This document shows, in pieces, positions 34,753 through 44,200 of a stretch of DNA of 64,000 nucleotides (within the stretch, counting starts at the first letter, position 1; every line of letters starts with the position of its first letter). The stretch comes from Clostridiales bacterium. Lineage in GTDB: Bacteria > Bacillota > Clostridia > Oscillospirales > Oscillospiraceae. Both the position numbers and the translations under genes were made by a program. The notes under the pieces were generated by a model that was not told where the DNA came from, made no database searches, and saw only the letters and a program-made list of their open reading frames with translations. The DNA is taken from NCBI GenBank assembly GCA_022772525.1, contig JALFAD010000096.1:1-64000 (forward strand), in the 5' to 3' direction.

Positions 34753-35493
34753 TTAACGCACCTTGCCTTTTCTCTCCGGGATCATGGGGACCGCCTCAAT
34801 GGAGTCACCCACACGGAAGAATCGCTCAGGATTGCGGTATTTCTTCAGATACCGCTCCTGCTGTTCCTTGGACAGGCTTCCAAAGGATTCCCCGCTGCAG
34901 TCGCAGACAAAAAAGGGGCCTGCAATGATATCAACGATCTCATTGCTATCCTCCGCCCGGATTGCGCGGTTGAGGGGTAAACCACAAAGTTTGCCCTCTT
35001 CGTTGCAGACAATGCAGACCGGCTCCTCAAAGGGATAGTAAGCCTCAATATCTCCGCCCACGATCTGCTGAAGGCAACCTAACGAGGTGCCAATCTCCGC
35101 AATTCTGGCTGTCTTTCCCGGCTCGACCATGACCACCTGAATGGTATTCGGCTGGATCATATCCCTGACAAGCTCCGGCTGGAACGGGATTTCCCGGAAA
35201 CCAATGCTGTCGCAGTAGTAATATCCCGGCGTCATACTGGCGGCATCCTCCACTTCCACGACGTCGGATACCGAAAGGCTGTGTCCGCGGAAATCATCCG
35301 GTCTGTTGATATTGAACATGGTGTACACATCCTCCAGATTCCGGCACCGTACATCCCCGGAATACACCTTGTCATATGTGGCGCAATCCGGCTCGGCTGT
35401 TTGCAGTGTTTTTCGGGTATAATCCAATCCCATGAACTTGAGATTCCGGTTATCCCTGTCTCGGTTGATCTGATAGATACTGATTTTCATCGA
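34753..35493 (-). CDS. YodL/DUF3846-type element protein (246 aa)
   Basis: The N-terminal region (ISIYQINRDRDNRNLKFMGL, then RCRNLEDVYTMFN and PDDFRGHSLSVSDVVE) matches YodL-type domains. The C-terminal part (VVMVEPGKTARIAEIG, LGCLQQIVGGDIEAYYPF, then GLPLNRAIR) matches DUF3846. These proteins are common in conjugative elements of gut Firmicutes; function unknown. The ATG at 35493 overlaps the upstream TOPRIM/DUF3991 gene by 7 bp. Confidence 0.8.
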   Translation of the reverse strand, partial: SMKISIYQINRDRDNRNLKFMGLDYTRKTLQTAEPDCATYDKVYSGDVRCRNLEDVYTMFNINRPDDFRGHSLSVSDVVEVEDAASMTPGYYYCDSIGFREIPFQPELVRDMIQPNTIQVVMVEPGKTARIAEIGTSLGCLQQIVGGDIEAYYPFEEPVCIVCNEEGKLCGLPLNRAIRAEDSNEIVDIIAGPFFVCDCSGESFGSLSKEQQERYLKKYRNPERFFRVGDSIEAVPMIPERKGKVR

Positions 35494-36416
35494 CTGTATT
35501 CCTCCTTGCATTTTAATCCAACTCTCATTTGGAGCTGGTCATTCACATCCTTGCCAACCACAGGCGGCTCATCAAAAATAGCATACTGATCCCGCAGTCC
35601 TTCAACGATTCCAGCTGCTGCACCCCGACCAATGGCATCATTGTCCAGATGCAGGCGCAGTACCCGAACCTCCGGGTGATCCTCCAGGTATCGGGACAGC
35701 GCCACAGGTACCACATTCTCCCGCTTTGTAATATACACACCCGCAAGGGACAGCAGGTGATCCTCATGCCAGTTTCTTCCCTCAAACAGCTCCAGAGTGG
35801 CATAACTCAGCGCATCGATGGCGGATTCAAAGACGTGGACGGTTTCGCTGTTTCCGGGGACAGAGAAGGAGTAGTGTTTGTCGCTGCCGGATAGCTCTCC
35901 CTTGTAGCCTCCAACAGTGCCCCTGACACTGCCGTACCGGGCAGCACCGCCTTTGTCATATCCCAGAAATACAGCACTGTGGTATTCCCGGGATTCAAAC
36001 AGGAGATGATTCTCAAGACAGTACCGAATGACCACATCATGAATACCACGGCCTTTCAAGTATTGGATGACACGATCGGCATTTCCATTTCGTTCCGGGA
36101 GAAGCAGCGCCTTCGGCTCCTGTTTCCGCGCGGGAGCCGGAATCGTCCGGGGCATGGGCTTTCCATGAATGGTTTCCATTGCCTCCAAAAAGGAAAGCCC
36201 CCTGACTTTCACAAGATAGTCAAGGGCTGATCTTCCACCTGTATTCCGGGAGAACCAGTGCCATTTCCCGTTGCTGATTTTCAGAGAGTCGTGGTCTTTC
36301 GTGCAATAGGTATCGTTAGACACCTTTACCAGCTGATTCGGCTCATAGGTTTGAAGGTAGGTCAGCAAGTCCATTCGCTTCGCCTGCTGGATTTCTTCAG
36401 GGGTAAAATACGCCAT
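35487..36416 (-). CDS. DUF3991/TOPRIM primase-like protein (309 aa)
   Basis: The N-terminus resembles the primase zinc-domain region without visible cysteines (KISNGKWHWFSRNTGGRSALDYLV). DUF3991 follows (VIQYLKGRGI, then YHSAVFLGYD), and a TOPRIM domain has VHVFESAIDALSY with the Glu and VLRLHLDNDAIGRGAA with the DxD-type Asp pair. It probably primes or processes element DNA after transfer. It is co-transcribed with the DUF3846 gene and a DUF3848-like gene. Confidence 0.8.
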   Translation of the reverse strand: MAYFTPEEIQQAKRMDLLTYLQTYEPNQLVKVSNDTYCTKDHDSLKISNGKWHWFSRNTGGRSALDYLVKVRGLSFLEAMETIHGKPMPRTIPAPARKQEPKALLLPERNGNADRVIQYLKGRGIHDVVIRYCLENHLLFESREYHSAVFLGYDKGGAARYGSVRGTVGGYKGELSGSDKHYSFSVPGNSETVHVFESAIDALSYATLELFEGRNWHEDHLLSLAGVYITKRENVVPVALSRYLEDHPEVRVLRLHLDNDAIGRGAAAGIVEGLRDQYAIFDEPPVVGKDVNDQLQMRVGLKCKEEYSR

Positions 36417-36419
36417 CTG

Positions 36420-36767
36420 CTATCGTTCCTCCCGGTAAGACTTACTGTGGTTATTTTGAATCGCTGTATCGGCGCAGCGTTCAATGATAGACTGTACTTC
36501 CGCCATGTGGGAGCCTTCGTGTTTCTCCCAGGCATCAAAGGCATCCTGCAGCGGATGGGCTGATTTGAGCATCGCCTGACACTGCTTGTCCGATAGATCG
36601 TTGTATTCCAGCGACAGCAGAATATCCTCCTTGATGGTAAACTCGTAGGCACTGCGTAAGATTTCTTCCGGCGTCATTGCAAGAAGCCGCTGCCGATAGC
36701 GTTTCTGCTCTGCGAACATCTTTCGGTAGAGCAGCGTATTCAGTTCTGCGTTTGTGATAGATACCAA
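36420..36767 (-). CDS. DUF3848-like protein (115 aa)
   Basis: The sequence TNAELNTLLYRKMFAEQ, then LLAMTPEEILRSAYEFTIKEDILLSLEYNDLSDKQ (read in parts) fits DUF3848 proteins of Firmicute elements. Function unknown. The start is ambiguous: a TTG (36767) is immediately adjacent to AAGGAAG, while an in-frame ATC (36758) lies 9 nt after it. There is no ATG in the right place. Confidence 0.7.
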   Translation of the reverse strand: MVSITNAELNTLLYRKMFAEQKRYRQRLLAMTPEEILRSAYEFTIKEDILLSLEYNDLSDKQCQAMLKSAHPLQDAFDAWEKHEGSHMAEVQSIIERCADTAIQNNHSKSYREER

Positions 36768-36792
36768 CTTCCTTTCTTTTGAGCGTAACAAT

Positions 36793-36818
36793 CCCCCTGT
36801 TCCTCTGTGAACAGGGGG
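36793..36818 (-). terminator. Hairpin upstream of the DUF3848-like gene
   Basis: CCCCCTGTTC (36793-36802) pairs with GAACAGGGGG (36809-36818), a 10-bp perfect stem with a 6-nt loop. On the minus strand no real U-run follows; it lies just 5' of the DUF3848-like gene. Attenuator or insulator. Confidence 0.55.
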
Positions 36819-36860
36819 TGATTTCCAGTTTGGTTCAGAATCAGAGTGAAGGTGCAGAAA

Positions 36861-36888
36861 AGAGCTGAACCTGAAACGGTCCAGCTCT
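36861..36888 (-). terminator. Terminator of the DUF3990/Xre operon
   Basis: AGAGCTGAACC (36861-36871) pairs with GGTCCAGCTCT (36878-36888), and TTTTC follows on the minus strand, directly after the stop of the Xre gene. Confidence 0.65.
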
Positions 36889-36891
36889 GAA

Positions 36892-37521
36892 TTAACCCAG
36901 CTCCTCAACTTCCACGCCCAGCGCTTTTGCCAGCGCAAGGGCGGTTTTCAGGGAGAGGTTCTCGGTTTTCCTTTCTCCATATTCAACTCGCTGAAGCTGC
37001 GACACGGTCATATGCGCCTTGTCTGCCAGTTCCTGCTGTGTCAGTCCCCGCAGCAGCCGAAGACTGTGAACAGAACGTTTTTCCCCAGGCTTCATCAGCG
37101 CATCCATCTCATCAACCGCTTTGGTGATGTCTGCCTCATGAAGTGCCGGATACATTTTCTGCAGCATCCGAATGCTGATACGATCCCAAATCCGGGAGAA
37201 GGTCACATCCCGATCCCATTGGTAATAGGCCAGCACCCATCCACACCAATACAGATCGCTCCTGTCCTCTCTCCATTTCGCCTTGGGAAAGTTCCGTCTG
37301 TGATCTGCCTTGGACAGTACCATATAGGCCAGTTCAGGCCCGGACTTTCCGGCAACCACCGATACATCCCCAATTTCAAATCTTCTGGCAAGGCCGCTTC
37401 GGATAAACATGCTCCAGAAGCTGTCCGGGTCATAATCGCAATCCAGGCAGGCGTATTCCAGCATATCACCCATTCGCACCATTGCACCTTCCACATACAT
37501 TTCATCGTAAGCGTGGGTCAT
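36892..37521 (-). CDS. Xre-type antitoxin-like protein fused to a helical N-terminal domain (209 aa)
   Basis: Residues 1-135 form a domain containing AYYQWDRDVTFSRIWDRI and ending near YPALHEADI, commonly seen in partners of DUF3990 proteins. Residues about 150-209 form a cro/C1-type HTH (SLRLLRGLTQQELADKAHM, then QRVEYGERKTENLSLKTAL). It overlaps the DUF3990 gene by 20 bp, as in toxin-antitoxin operons, and probably autoregulates through the operator within the shared promoter. Confidence 0.75.
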   Translation of the reverse strand: MTHAYDEMYVEGAMVRMGDMLEYACLDCDYDPDSFWSMFIRSGLARRFEIGDVSVVAGKSGPELAYMVLSKADHRRNFPKAKWREDRSDLYWCGWVLAYYQWDRDVTFSRIWDRISIRMLQKMYPALHEADITKAVDEMDALMKPGEKRSVHSLRLLRGLTQQELADKAHMTVSQLQRVEYGERKTENLSLKTALALAKALGVEVEELG

Positions 37522-38176
37522 CCGCCTTCACCCCCTGTCTCATGATATCCAGCATATACAGTTCATCCAGCCCATAGCTGGGCTTTCGGTCGCTGCCCAG
37601 ATATTCCGCTCTGGCAGCTTTGTCCCGCTTCATTTTCAGAACGTAATACATGGATCGATCTGCTTCCTCCGCGCTGACGAACTTCAGCGCGTCAAAGGCA
37701 GCCCTGGAAACCAACACAACCTGTTCTCCCAGATTGCCCAAGCGCATTGCCTTTTCCAGCTTCCTGACGGAAATGGCGTTGTTCAGGAAATCCTCCGCAA
37801 AGGAGAAATAGGAATCATCTGCCCGGTATCCAATAATGATATCATAATCCTCGGTGTTCACTGGAAAGTGTTCCAACAGATATTCCTTTGCATCCTTTGC
37901 GATTGGATTCGTCAGTCGGAAGGTTCTGTTTTTCAGGAGAACAGCCAACCAGTGCAGAATTGTGTACTCGGGAGCATTCAAATTCAGGACTTTCAGCCCC
38001 GTGATATCGAGGGTATATTCGTTGGCAAAGCCATCGTGATCCTCACCGCAGCTCCATTCCTTTGCCATCTCGATATCTTCTGTGCAGTAAAAGCCAAGTC
38101 CGTAATCATTGTAAGGTTTTCCTTTGCCATACTCCGGCTTCTCAATCCGATTTTCGGAGCCATGGAATATCTTCAT
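37502..38176 (-). CDS. DUF3990 protein, probable ADP-ribosyltransferase-like toxin (224 aa)
   Basis: The N-terminus IFHGSENRIEKPEYGKG, then YNDYGLGFYCTEDIEMAKEW is the DUF3990 hallmark, a family placed with ADP-ribosyltransferase folds (H-[YH]-E type logic, with FHGS and GFYCT as the NAD-binding elements). Middle segments YDIIIGYRADDSYF and SVRKLEKAMRLGNLGEQVVLVS also fit. It is the first gene of a two-gene operon with an overlapping Xre-type partner. Toxin function is inferred from family and context. Confidence 0.75.
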   Translation of the reverse strand: MKIFHGSENRIEKPEYGKGKPYNDYGLGFYCTEDIEMAKEWSCGEDHDGFANEYTLDITGLKVLNLNAPEYTILHWLAVLLKNRTFRLTNPIAKDAKEYLLEHFPVNTEDYDIIIGYRADDSYFSFAEDFLNNAISVRKLEKAMRLGNLGEQVVLVSRAAFDALKFVSAEEADRSMYYVLKMKRDKAARAEYLGSDRKPSYGLDELYMLDIMRQGVKADDPRLR

Positions 38177-38201
38177 ACGGATACCTCCTTTCGTTTTCTA
38201 T

Positions 38202-38230
38202 ATTATACCCCCATTTGGGGGTTTAGTCAA
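38202..38230 (-). promoter_or_regulatory. Promoter with palindrome filling its spacer
   Basis: On the minus strand TTGACT (38230-38225), a 17-bp spacer and TATAAT (38207-38202) form a consensus promoter. The spacer holds CCCCC-ATTT-GGGGG (38208-38221), a perfect palindrome between -35 and -10. A repressor bound here would block polymerase, fitting autoregulation by the Xre partner. Confidence 0.75.
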
Positions 38231-38309
38231 GGAGGCCGGCGGTATGATTGGATCACAGATCAGGTGGTTCCCGCAGAGACTGCACTTCTGTTCTTCCGAG
38301 AAAAACCGA

Positions 38310-38337
38310 TTGCATTATCAGCATAATACGATATAAT
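38310..38337 (+). promoter_or_regulatory. Promoter of the YhcG-type nuclease gene
   Basis: TTGCAT (38310-38315), a 16-bp spacer and TATAAT (38332-38337) lie about 35 bp upstream of the ATG at 38372. Confidence 0.65.
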
Positions 38338-38371
38338 ACTAGGGATAGAATTGGCAGGGAGGATATTTGTT

Positions 38372-39400
38372 ATGGATACACCAGTGCAGCTTTCGCAAGC
38401 ATCTGAAAATACCTACCATGTGATTCGCGCGTCTCTGGTGCAGGCGCAGAGGCGGCTTACCAGTGCGATCAATTCCGCTATGGTAACCGCCTATTGGGAA
38501 GTCGGAAAAGAGATTTACAAAGCCTGCGGGGAAAATGACCGGGCGGAATATGGCAGAAATCTATTACACTATCTGTCTGATCGTTTGACCGGCGAGTTCG
38601 GAAAGGGCTTTGACGAATCAAACCTGCGCAAGATGCGCCAGTTTTACTGTTGTTTTCCAAATCGAGACACACTGTGTCCCGAATTGAGCTGGTCACATTA
38701 CCGGGTGTTAATGCGCATTCCTGATGAGAAGATTCGCGCTTTCTATTTGGAAGAATGTGTCAAATCGGCATGGAGCGTCCGGCAGTTGGAGCGTCAGATC
38801 AATACCATGTATTATCAGCGGATTCTGTCCAGCCGGGACAAAGAGGCTGTTGCTGGAGAAATCCAGAAGCTGGAACCCAAGCCGGAATACGAAAAAATCG
38901 TGAAGGACCCCTATGTCATGGAGTTCCTGCAAATCCAGCCGGATACCCATGTGTTTGAAAGTGATTTGGAGCAGGCTCTGATTGATCACCTGCAGCAGTT
39001 CCTTCTGGAATTGGGCAGAGGTTTTTCCTTTGTATCCCGACAAAAAAGGTTTACATTGGATGGTCAGAATTTCTATATTGACCTGGTATTTTACAACTAC
39101 ATTCTCAAATGCTTTGTCCTGATTGACCTCAAAATGGATGTGCTCACCCATCAGGATTTGGGGCAGATGCAGATGTATGTGAATTACTATACCAGAGAGT
39201 TGATGAACGAGGGGGACAATCCCCCGATCGGAATTTTGCTGTGCGCGGAGAAAAACGATGCCGTGGTGAAATACTCCTTACCAGAGAACAACAACCAGAT
39301 TTTTGCTTCCAAGTATTTTACCTATCTCCCTACGGAAGAAGAGCTGAAACGGGAACTGTGTTTGGACGACTACAGAAAGCTGCCGGGATATCTGGGATAA
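38372..39400 (+). CDS. YhcG-family (DUF1016) PD-(D/E)XK nuclease (342 aa)
   Basis: The N-terminal DUF1016 part (VMAYWEVG-like MVTAYWEVGKEIY, then YGRNLLHYLSDRLTGEFGKGF and LSWSHYRVLMRI) is followed by a nuclease domain. There, DGQNFYIDLVFYN and CFVLIDLKMDVL supply the Asp and the DLK of PD-(D/E)XK. YhcG-type proteins are linked to mobile elements and restriction-like functions. I start at 38372 with GGGAGG 9 nt upstream rather than at a TTG seven codons earlier. It is on the plus strand with its own promoter and so a likely cargo gene. Confidence 0.88.
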   Translation: MDTPVQLSQASENTYHVIRASLVQAQRRLTSAINSAMVTAYWEVGKEIYKACGENDRAEYGRNLLHYLSDRLTGEFGKGFDESNLRKMRQFYCCFPNRDTLCPELSWSHYRVLMRIPDEKIRAFYLEECVKSAWSVRQLERQINTMYYQRILSSRDKEAVAGEIQKLEPKPEYEKIVKDPYVMEFLQIQPDTHVFESDLEQALIDHLQQFLLELGRGFSFVSRQKRFTLDGQNFYIDLVFYNYILKCFVLIDLKMDVLTHQDLGQMQMYVNYYTRELMNEGDNPPIGILLCAEKNDAVVKYSLPENNNQIFASKYFTYLPTEEELKRELCLDDYRKLPGYLG

Positions 39401-39500
39401 CTGCAAGACGGTGCAGTGGGCGAGCCTCCTAATTGGAACACGGTGGTGCAAATGGCTGTGTGCAGAAGCGACTGGTTCCATACTTATCGTAAAGAACGGG

Positions 39501-39534
39501 AACAACCACCGCAATTTGCTTAACGGTGGTTGTT
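39501..39534. terminator. Hairpin between converging genes
   Basis: AACAACCACCG (39501-39511) pairs with CGGTGGTTGTT (39524-39534), an 11-bp perfect stem with a 12-nt loop followed by T. It lies 100 bp after the nuclease stop and 22 bp beyond the stop of the converging 51-aa gene, so it serves as a shared terminator. Confidence 0.65.
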
Positions 39535-39556
39535 TGCTGTCTTACAGGCAAAGCCT

Positions 39557-39712
39557 TTATCCCAGGATTCTTATCAGCAAGTCATTCACGTCATCCGCTG
39601 GCTTGCCCTGCGCAATCAGCTTATTCCGAAAATGAAAGAGTGCGTACTTTGCAAGGCGGACTTCCCGGTCATTCAGGGTCACATAGTATTTCTTTCCTCT
39701 GAAAAACAGCAT
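39557..39712 (-). CDS. Small conserved element protein, paralogue of the 63-aa protein (51 aa)
   Basis: ATG preceded by GAAGGAG at a 9-nt spacing. It begins MLFFRGKKYYVTLND and continues RLAKYALFHFRNKLIAQGKP, then VNDLLIRILG. The second half aligns with the 63-aa protein before virD4 (FRNDLIRDGKP, INTLLLKVID). Function unknown. It stands alone between the nuclease and the HipA-like gene. Confidence 0.65.
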   Translation of the reverse strand: MLFFRGKKYYVTLNDREVRLAKYALFHFRNKLIAQGKPADDVNDLLIRILG

Positions 39713-39800
39713 ATTGGTCAGCTCCTTCGCTTTTTTCTTCCATTATACTGTATTTCCAGAGGATAGACAAATGTATGAGCCTGACCGAACGGTTACATTT

Positions 39801-40712
39801 TCAGCGAAGCTGCTCCTTCCCGGATCGTTCCAGTTTCTTTAGCTTCTTGAATGAGAAATCAAGGATTCTCTCTTTTCGCGCAGATAGCATTCCCGCAAAG
39901 AATTTCTTCTGGATATCTGACAACCCGGGAGTTTCGTCAATAATCCGGCAGATTTCAGTCAAATCGACTCTCGGAAGAATACGCTTCAACGCCTGATTAC
40001 AGTCCTGATTCTGTAGGGAAGAAATAAACGCAAAGTAGTTTATCTTTTTCCCATCCTGCATGATTGCGGACAGCGGCTGGTTGAAGATTCGCAGATTCAT
40101 TGCATTGCGATCGGAGAGAATCTCATTCATCTTCTCCTCATCCGCCTGAGGAAATAAGCAGCTTCCACAGTCGAAAACAGGAGCGAGCGTCATCTCATCC
40201 GTTTGCGTATCGTACAGGAATCCCCAGTTCCCGTTGTGGCGATCCCAGTTTCCAATGAGAGCATCCACAATGAACATGTCCCAAAAACGTTCTTTCAGGA
40301 TCGTTGCGTCAATGGCTGTTTGCTGCTCAAAGGTGTCCTGAATATCAGACAATTCCGTTCCATAGCCATTTCTCACAGAATCCACAATTTGATTCTTTAA
40401 GGAAGCAAAATCCTGAAGAACGACACCCGGTGAAGTGAAATCGCGGCATGCCACTACGGTTTTCTCCGTTCCCTTTGGCGTGCGATACGTCCCCAGAAGA
40501 ACTTCCTGGACGGGAATCCCCACGCTTTCGAACACCTTGCAACCCAAATACTCGGATATACAGCTATTGCTATAACTCATAACCTGATTCTTGGACGCGA
40601 TCGCGGGAAATTTTAACATATAGATGTTATCGTTGTACACGACAGAGATCTTACTGCCGTTGGCACCGGCGTATGTCTTTCTGCGGACAGGACACTCTGT
40701 AAAATCAATCAA
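39801..40712 (-). CDS. HipA-like/CtkA-type kinase (303 aa)
   Basis: A HipA-fold Ser/Thr kinase of the single-domain type. The N-lobe has VVYNDNIYMLKFP with the conserved Lys. The catalytic loop is DALIGNWDRHNGNWGFL (about 149-165; D-x-x-x-x-N arrangement), and metal binding is by LAPVFDCGSCLF (DFG-like). It lacks the separate N-subdomain of E. coli HipA, like short HipT/CtkA proteins. It overlaps the upstream Xre gene by 4 bp, making a HipBA-type toxin-antitoxin pair, probably phosphorylating a translation factor. Confidence 0.85.
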   Translation of the reverse strand: MIDFTECPVRRKTYAGANGSKISVVYNDNIYMLKFPAIASKNQVMSYSNSCISEYLGCKVFESVGIPVQEVLLGTYRTPKGTEKTVVACRDFTSPGVVLQDFASLKNQIVDSVRNGYGTELSDIQDTFEQQTAIDATILKERFWDMFIVDALIGNWDRHNGNWGFLYDTQTDEMTLAPVFDCGSCLFPQADEEKMNEILSDRNAMNLRIFNQPLSAIMQDGKKINYFAFISSLQNQDCNQALKRILPRVDLTEICRIIDETPGLSDIQKKFFAGMLSARKERILDFSFKKLKKLERSGKEQLR

Positions 40713-41170
40713 TCCAGCTCACCCGGCCTTTCAAGGTATAGATATTTTTCGCGCAGATACCATGCCTGCTCTGAGGTAATCAGATTCTCAACTTCGGCAA
40801 TATTGATATCGCTTTGCAGATTACAGTAGTCACAATCCCAGTCACGATATCCCTCAGATTCCTTCCGCTTCCACGCAAGAATCATGGTCTGAACAGACTC
40901 TCTTAAAAAGGGCGGGAGTTCTACCTCAAGATAGCTCTGGTCCATTGGTTTCCCGGTTTCCTCGTCGAATAGCTGGTTATCCATTTTCATGATTTCCTCC
41001 ATGCTGCACCCTAATGCCTGCGCCAGCAAAAGCACGGTCTTTGCAGAGCATTTTTCAAGAGAGCTTTTCCCCGAGCATATGTCAATAATTGTGGTCTTTG
41101 GGATACCGCTTATTTTCGATAATCGGTATTTGGTCATGCCCCTCATATCCAGAAAAGTCTGAAGATTCAT
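40709..41170 (-). CDS. Xre-family antitoxin partner of the HipA-like kinase (153 aa)
   Basis: Residues 1-60 form an HTH (LDMRGMTKYRLSKISGIPKTT, then ALGCSMEEIMKMD). The longer C-terminal part (YLEVELPPFLRESVQTMI, then DINIAEVENLITSEQAWYL) is typical of Xre proteins paired with short HipA-like kinases. It is the first gene of the operon and is driven by a near-perfect promoter whose spacer carries a short palindrome. Confidence 0.85.
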   Translation of the reverse strand: MNLQTFLDMRGMTKYRLSKISGIPKTTIIDICSGKSSLEKCSAKTVLLLAQALGCSMEEIMKMDNQLFDEETGKPMDQSYLEVELPPFLRESVQTMILAWKRKESEGYRDWDCDYCNLQSDINIAEVENLITSEQAWYLREKYLYLERPGELD

Positions 41171-41194
41171 GAAATCACCTCTCTCATGAAGAAC

Positions 41195-41223
41195 ATTATA
41201 TCGGTATGCCGACCCGATGTCAA
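41195..41223 (-). promoter_or_regulatory. Consensus promoter of the HipBA-like operon
   Basis: On the minus strand TTGACA (41223-41218), a 17-bp spacer and TATAAT (41200-41195). The spacer includes TCGG-CATA-CCGA, a 4+4 palindrome next to the -10 box, suited to repression by the Xre partner. Confidence 0.75.
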
Positions 41224-41245
41224 TAGAGCGTGTGCAATAACGATA

Positions 41246-44200
41246 CTACCGCTCCCGTTCACGAGAACCCCGATTGGGCTGGTTCTCCTCGGAATCCCGC
41301 TCACCATCCACAATCTCATTTTCCCGCTTATCCATATTCAGGATGATGTTCAGTTCATCCAGCCGAGCGGATTTGGCTTTCAGCTCTGCCTCTCTGGGAA
41401 ATGGCTGGGCGATTTCCTGCCTTGCGTTCTCAGCCTGCAGCTTCAAGTTTTCCAGCTTCTCCACACAGTTTGCACTTTTCTCAGACATACTGTCAAGCAC
41501 ATTATCCATCCGTTGAATGTTGCCAAACACATCGGTGCCAAGGGTGGCAACGTGGGTCAGTGCGCCTTCCAAGGAGACCTTAAACGCCTTGTCAAAGCTG
41601 TCGTAGGATAAGAACATCTGGAATCCGCGATAGCTGCCTATGGAAATGGGATCAGGGCTGGTCATGGAATTGCACACTTCCAGAAGCGCTGTACCGGCGG
41701 CTTTCTTCTCCGTGTAGGTTCGCCCCTGAATGGTCATGGGGCAGAATCCGTCCGCATTCGGGCTTGTCCCTTTCCTTAACAATTCCATGTCCGATTGAAA
41801 CCCATTGATTCTCTGCTGCAAGGCGGAGATTGCCTCTGGGTACTTCCGAATGAGCTGATCCTCCAGCGCATACCGCTGACTCAGGTGATTCGCTTTCAGC
41901 AGCTTCAGCTTCTGGACCTCAATATCCAGATCCATTTTCTCTTTGATATGAGGATTGCCGGAACACAACGCTTTGATTTCTGCGTAGCTCAGAGCGGTTT
42001 CGTCAATATCCTCCGCGCTCCGCACCGGAGATTTGGAGGTCATAATCTGCCCTATGAATTTCTGCTTACCCTCCACCAGCTGATACAAATAGCTGTCAAA
42101 GGTGTTTTCCGTCACATAGGTGTAGATATCCACCCTGGGGTTCTCGTTCCCTTGTCGGATAATGCGTCCTTCCCGCTGCTGCAGGTCCGAAGGACGCCAG
42201 GGACACTCCATATGGTGCAAGGCGATCAGTTTTTGCTGACAATTGGTGCCGGCGCCCATTTTGGCAGTACTGCCAATCAGGACACGCACCTGGCCGGAAC
42301 GAACCTTGGCAAACAATTCCTTCTTGGCAGCTTCCGTCTTGGCGCTGTGGATGTAGGCAATCTCGGATTCCGGAATCCCTTTGGCAAGCAGCTTTCGTTT
42401 CAGGTCATCATAGATATTGAACGCACCGTCATTATGTGGAGTAGACAGGTCGCAAAAAATCATTTGGGTTGATTTCTTGTCAACAGTCTTCTCCCAAATC
42501 TGGAAAACATTCTCTGCGCAGACAGTAACTTTTCCGACATCGCTATCTGGAAGCAGTGGATTCAGGAGACGCTGATCCAATGCCAGCTTTCTGCCGTCGT
42601 TGGTAATGACCAGCATATTGTCCTCATTGGAATCCACCATCTTATTTCGCACCCGTTCCGCCCGCTTGGACAGGCTGGCAACCATCTCCCTCTGCTGCTC
42701 AGACGGTTTCAAGACCACATTGTGGTATTCTGCTTCCGGCACAGGCAGCCTCAGCATATCCGCTGTTTGAATATCGGCTATTTCCTTGAACATGGCCATC
42801 AGCTCCGGCAGGTTGTAGAACTTGGCAAACCGCGTCTTCGCACGATAGCCGGTACCCTCCGGCGCAAGCTCAATAGCGGTGACCGTCTCACCAAAGGTGG
42901 AAGCCCAGGCGTCAAAGTGAAGCAGATCGTTCTTTTTCAGCGTGTTATACTGCAAATATTTCTGCATGGTGTAAAGCTCTACCATACTGTTGCTGATGGG
43001 CGTGCCGGTTGCAAAAATAACGCCCCTGCCGCCTGTCAATTCATCCAGATATCGGCACTTCATATAGAGGTCGCTGGACTTCATGGCTTCGGTCTGGGAG
43101 ATACCTGCCACATTTCGCATTTTCGTAAATGCAGCCAAATTCTTGAACATATGCGCTTCATCCACAAAGATACGGTCAACACCCAGCTCCTCAAAGGTAA
43201 CAACGTCATCCTTCCGCGTTTGGTCGTTGAGTTTCGCCAGCTTTTGTTCAATGTTCTTCTTGCTGCGCTCCAGCTGTTTGATCGAGAAACTCTCCCCACT
43301 GCTGCGCCGGAGTTGGGCAATTCCGTCCAGAATTTCCTGCTTCTGCTGTTCCAGAATGAACCGCTGACGTTCCTGGGACATCGGAATCTTCTCAAACTGA
43401 CTGTGACCAAGGATGATGGCATCGTAGTCGCCGGTGGCAATTCGGGAGCAGAATTTCTTTCGATTTTTCGTCTCGAAATCCTTCTTGGTCGCTACCAGGA
43501 TATTTGCGGCAGGATACAGCTGCAAATACTCAGAGGCCCACTGTTCTGTCAGGTGGTTGGGTACCACGAACAAGCTCTTTTGGCACAACCCCAACCGCTT
43601 ACTCTCCTGCGCTGCGGCAACCATCTCAAAAGTCTTGCCCGCGCCAACCACGTGTGCCAGCAGTGTGTTGCCGCCATACAGGATATGTGCAATGGCATTT
43701 ACCTGATGCTGCCGCAGGGTGATTTCCGGGTTGATACCAACAAAACGCAAGTGACTGCCGTCATATTCTCGGGGACGGAGGGAATTAAACTTCTCATTGT
43801 AGAGAGTGGATAATCGATTCCGACGTTCCGGGTCAGACCAAATCCAATCTGAGAAAGCCTGCTTGATCAGTTCCTGCTTTCCCTGGGCAATGGCAGTCTC
43901 CTTTGTATTCAGCACTGCAACCTTTTTTCCATCAGAATCGATCTCATAATCGAATATCCGAACATCCCGCAGATTCAGGGTTTCTTCAATGATCTTGTAG
44001 GCATTGATTCGGTCAGTGCCGTAGGCTTTTTCCGCCTTGACATTTCCTCTGTCGTTGCTCTTTCCTTTGATGTTCCATTCGCCGGTGTATGGACTGTACT
44101 GCACTTTAATATTCCACTGTTGGTAGCGTGGTGTTCCCAGCAGAGAAAACATGAAGTCCTGAACCACGTCCGTCGGTAGCCATGTAGCTCCCAGCCGGAC

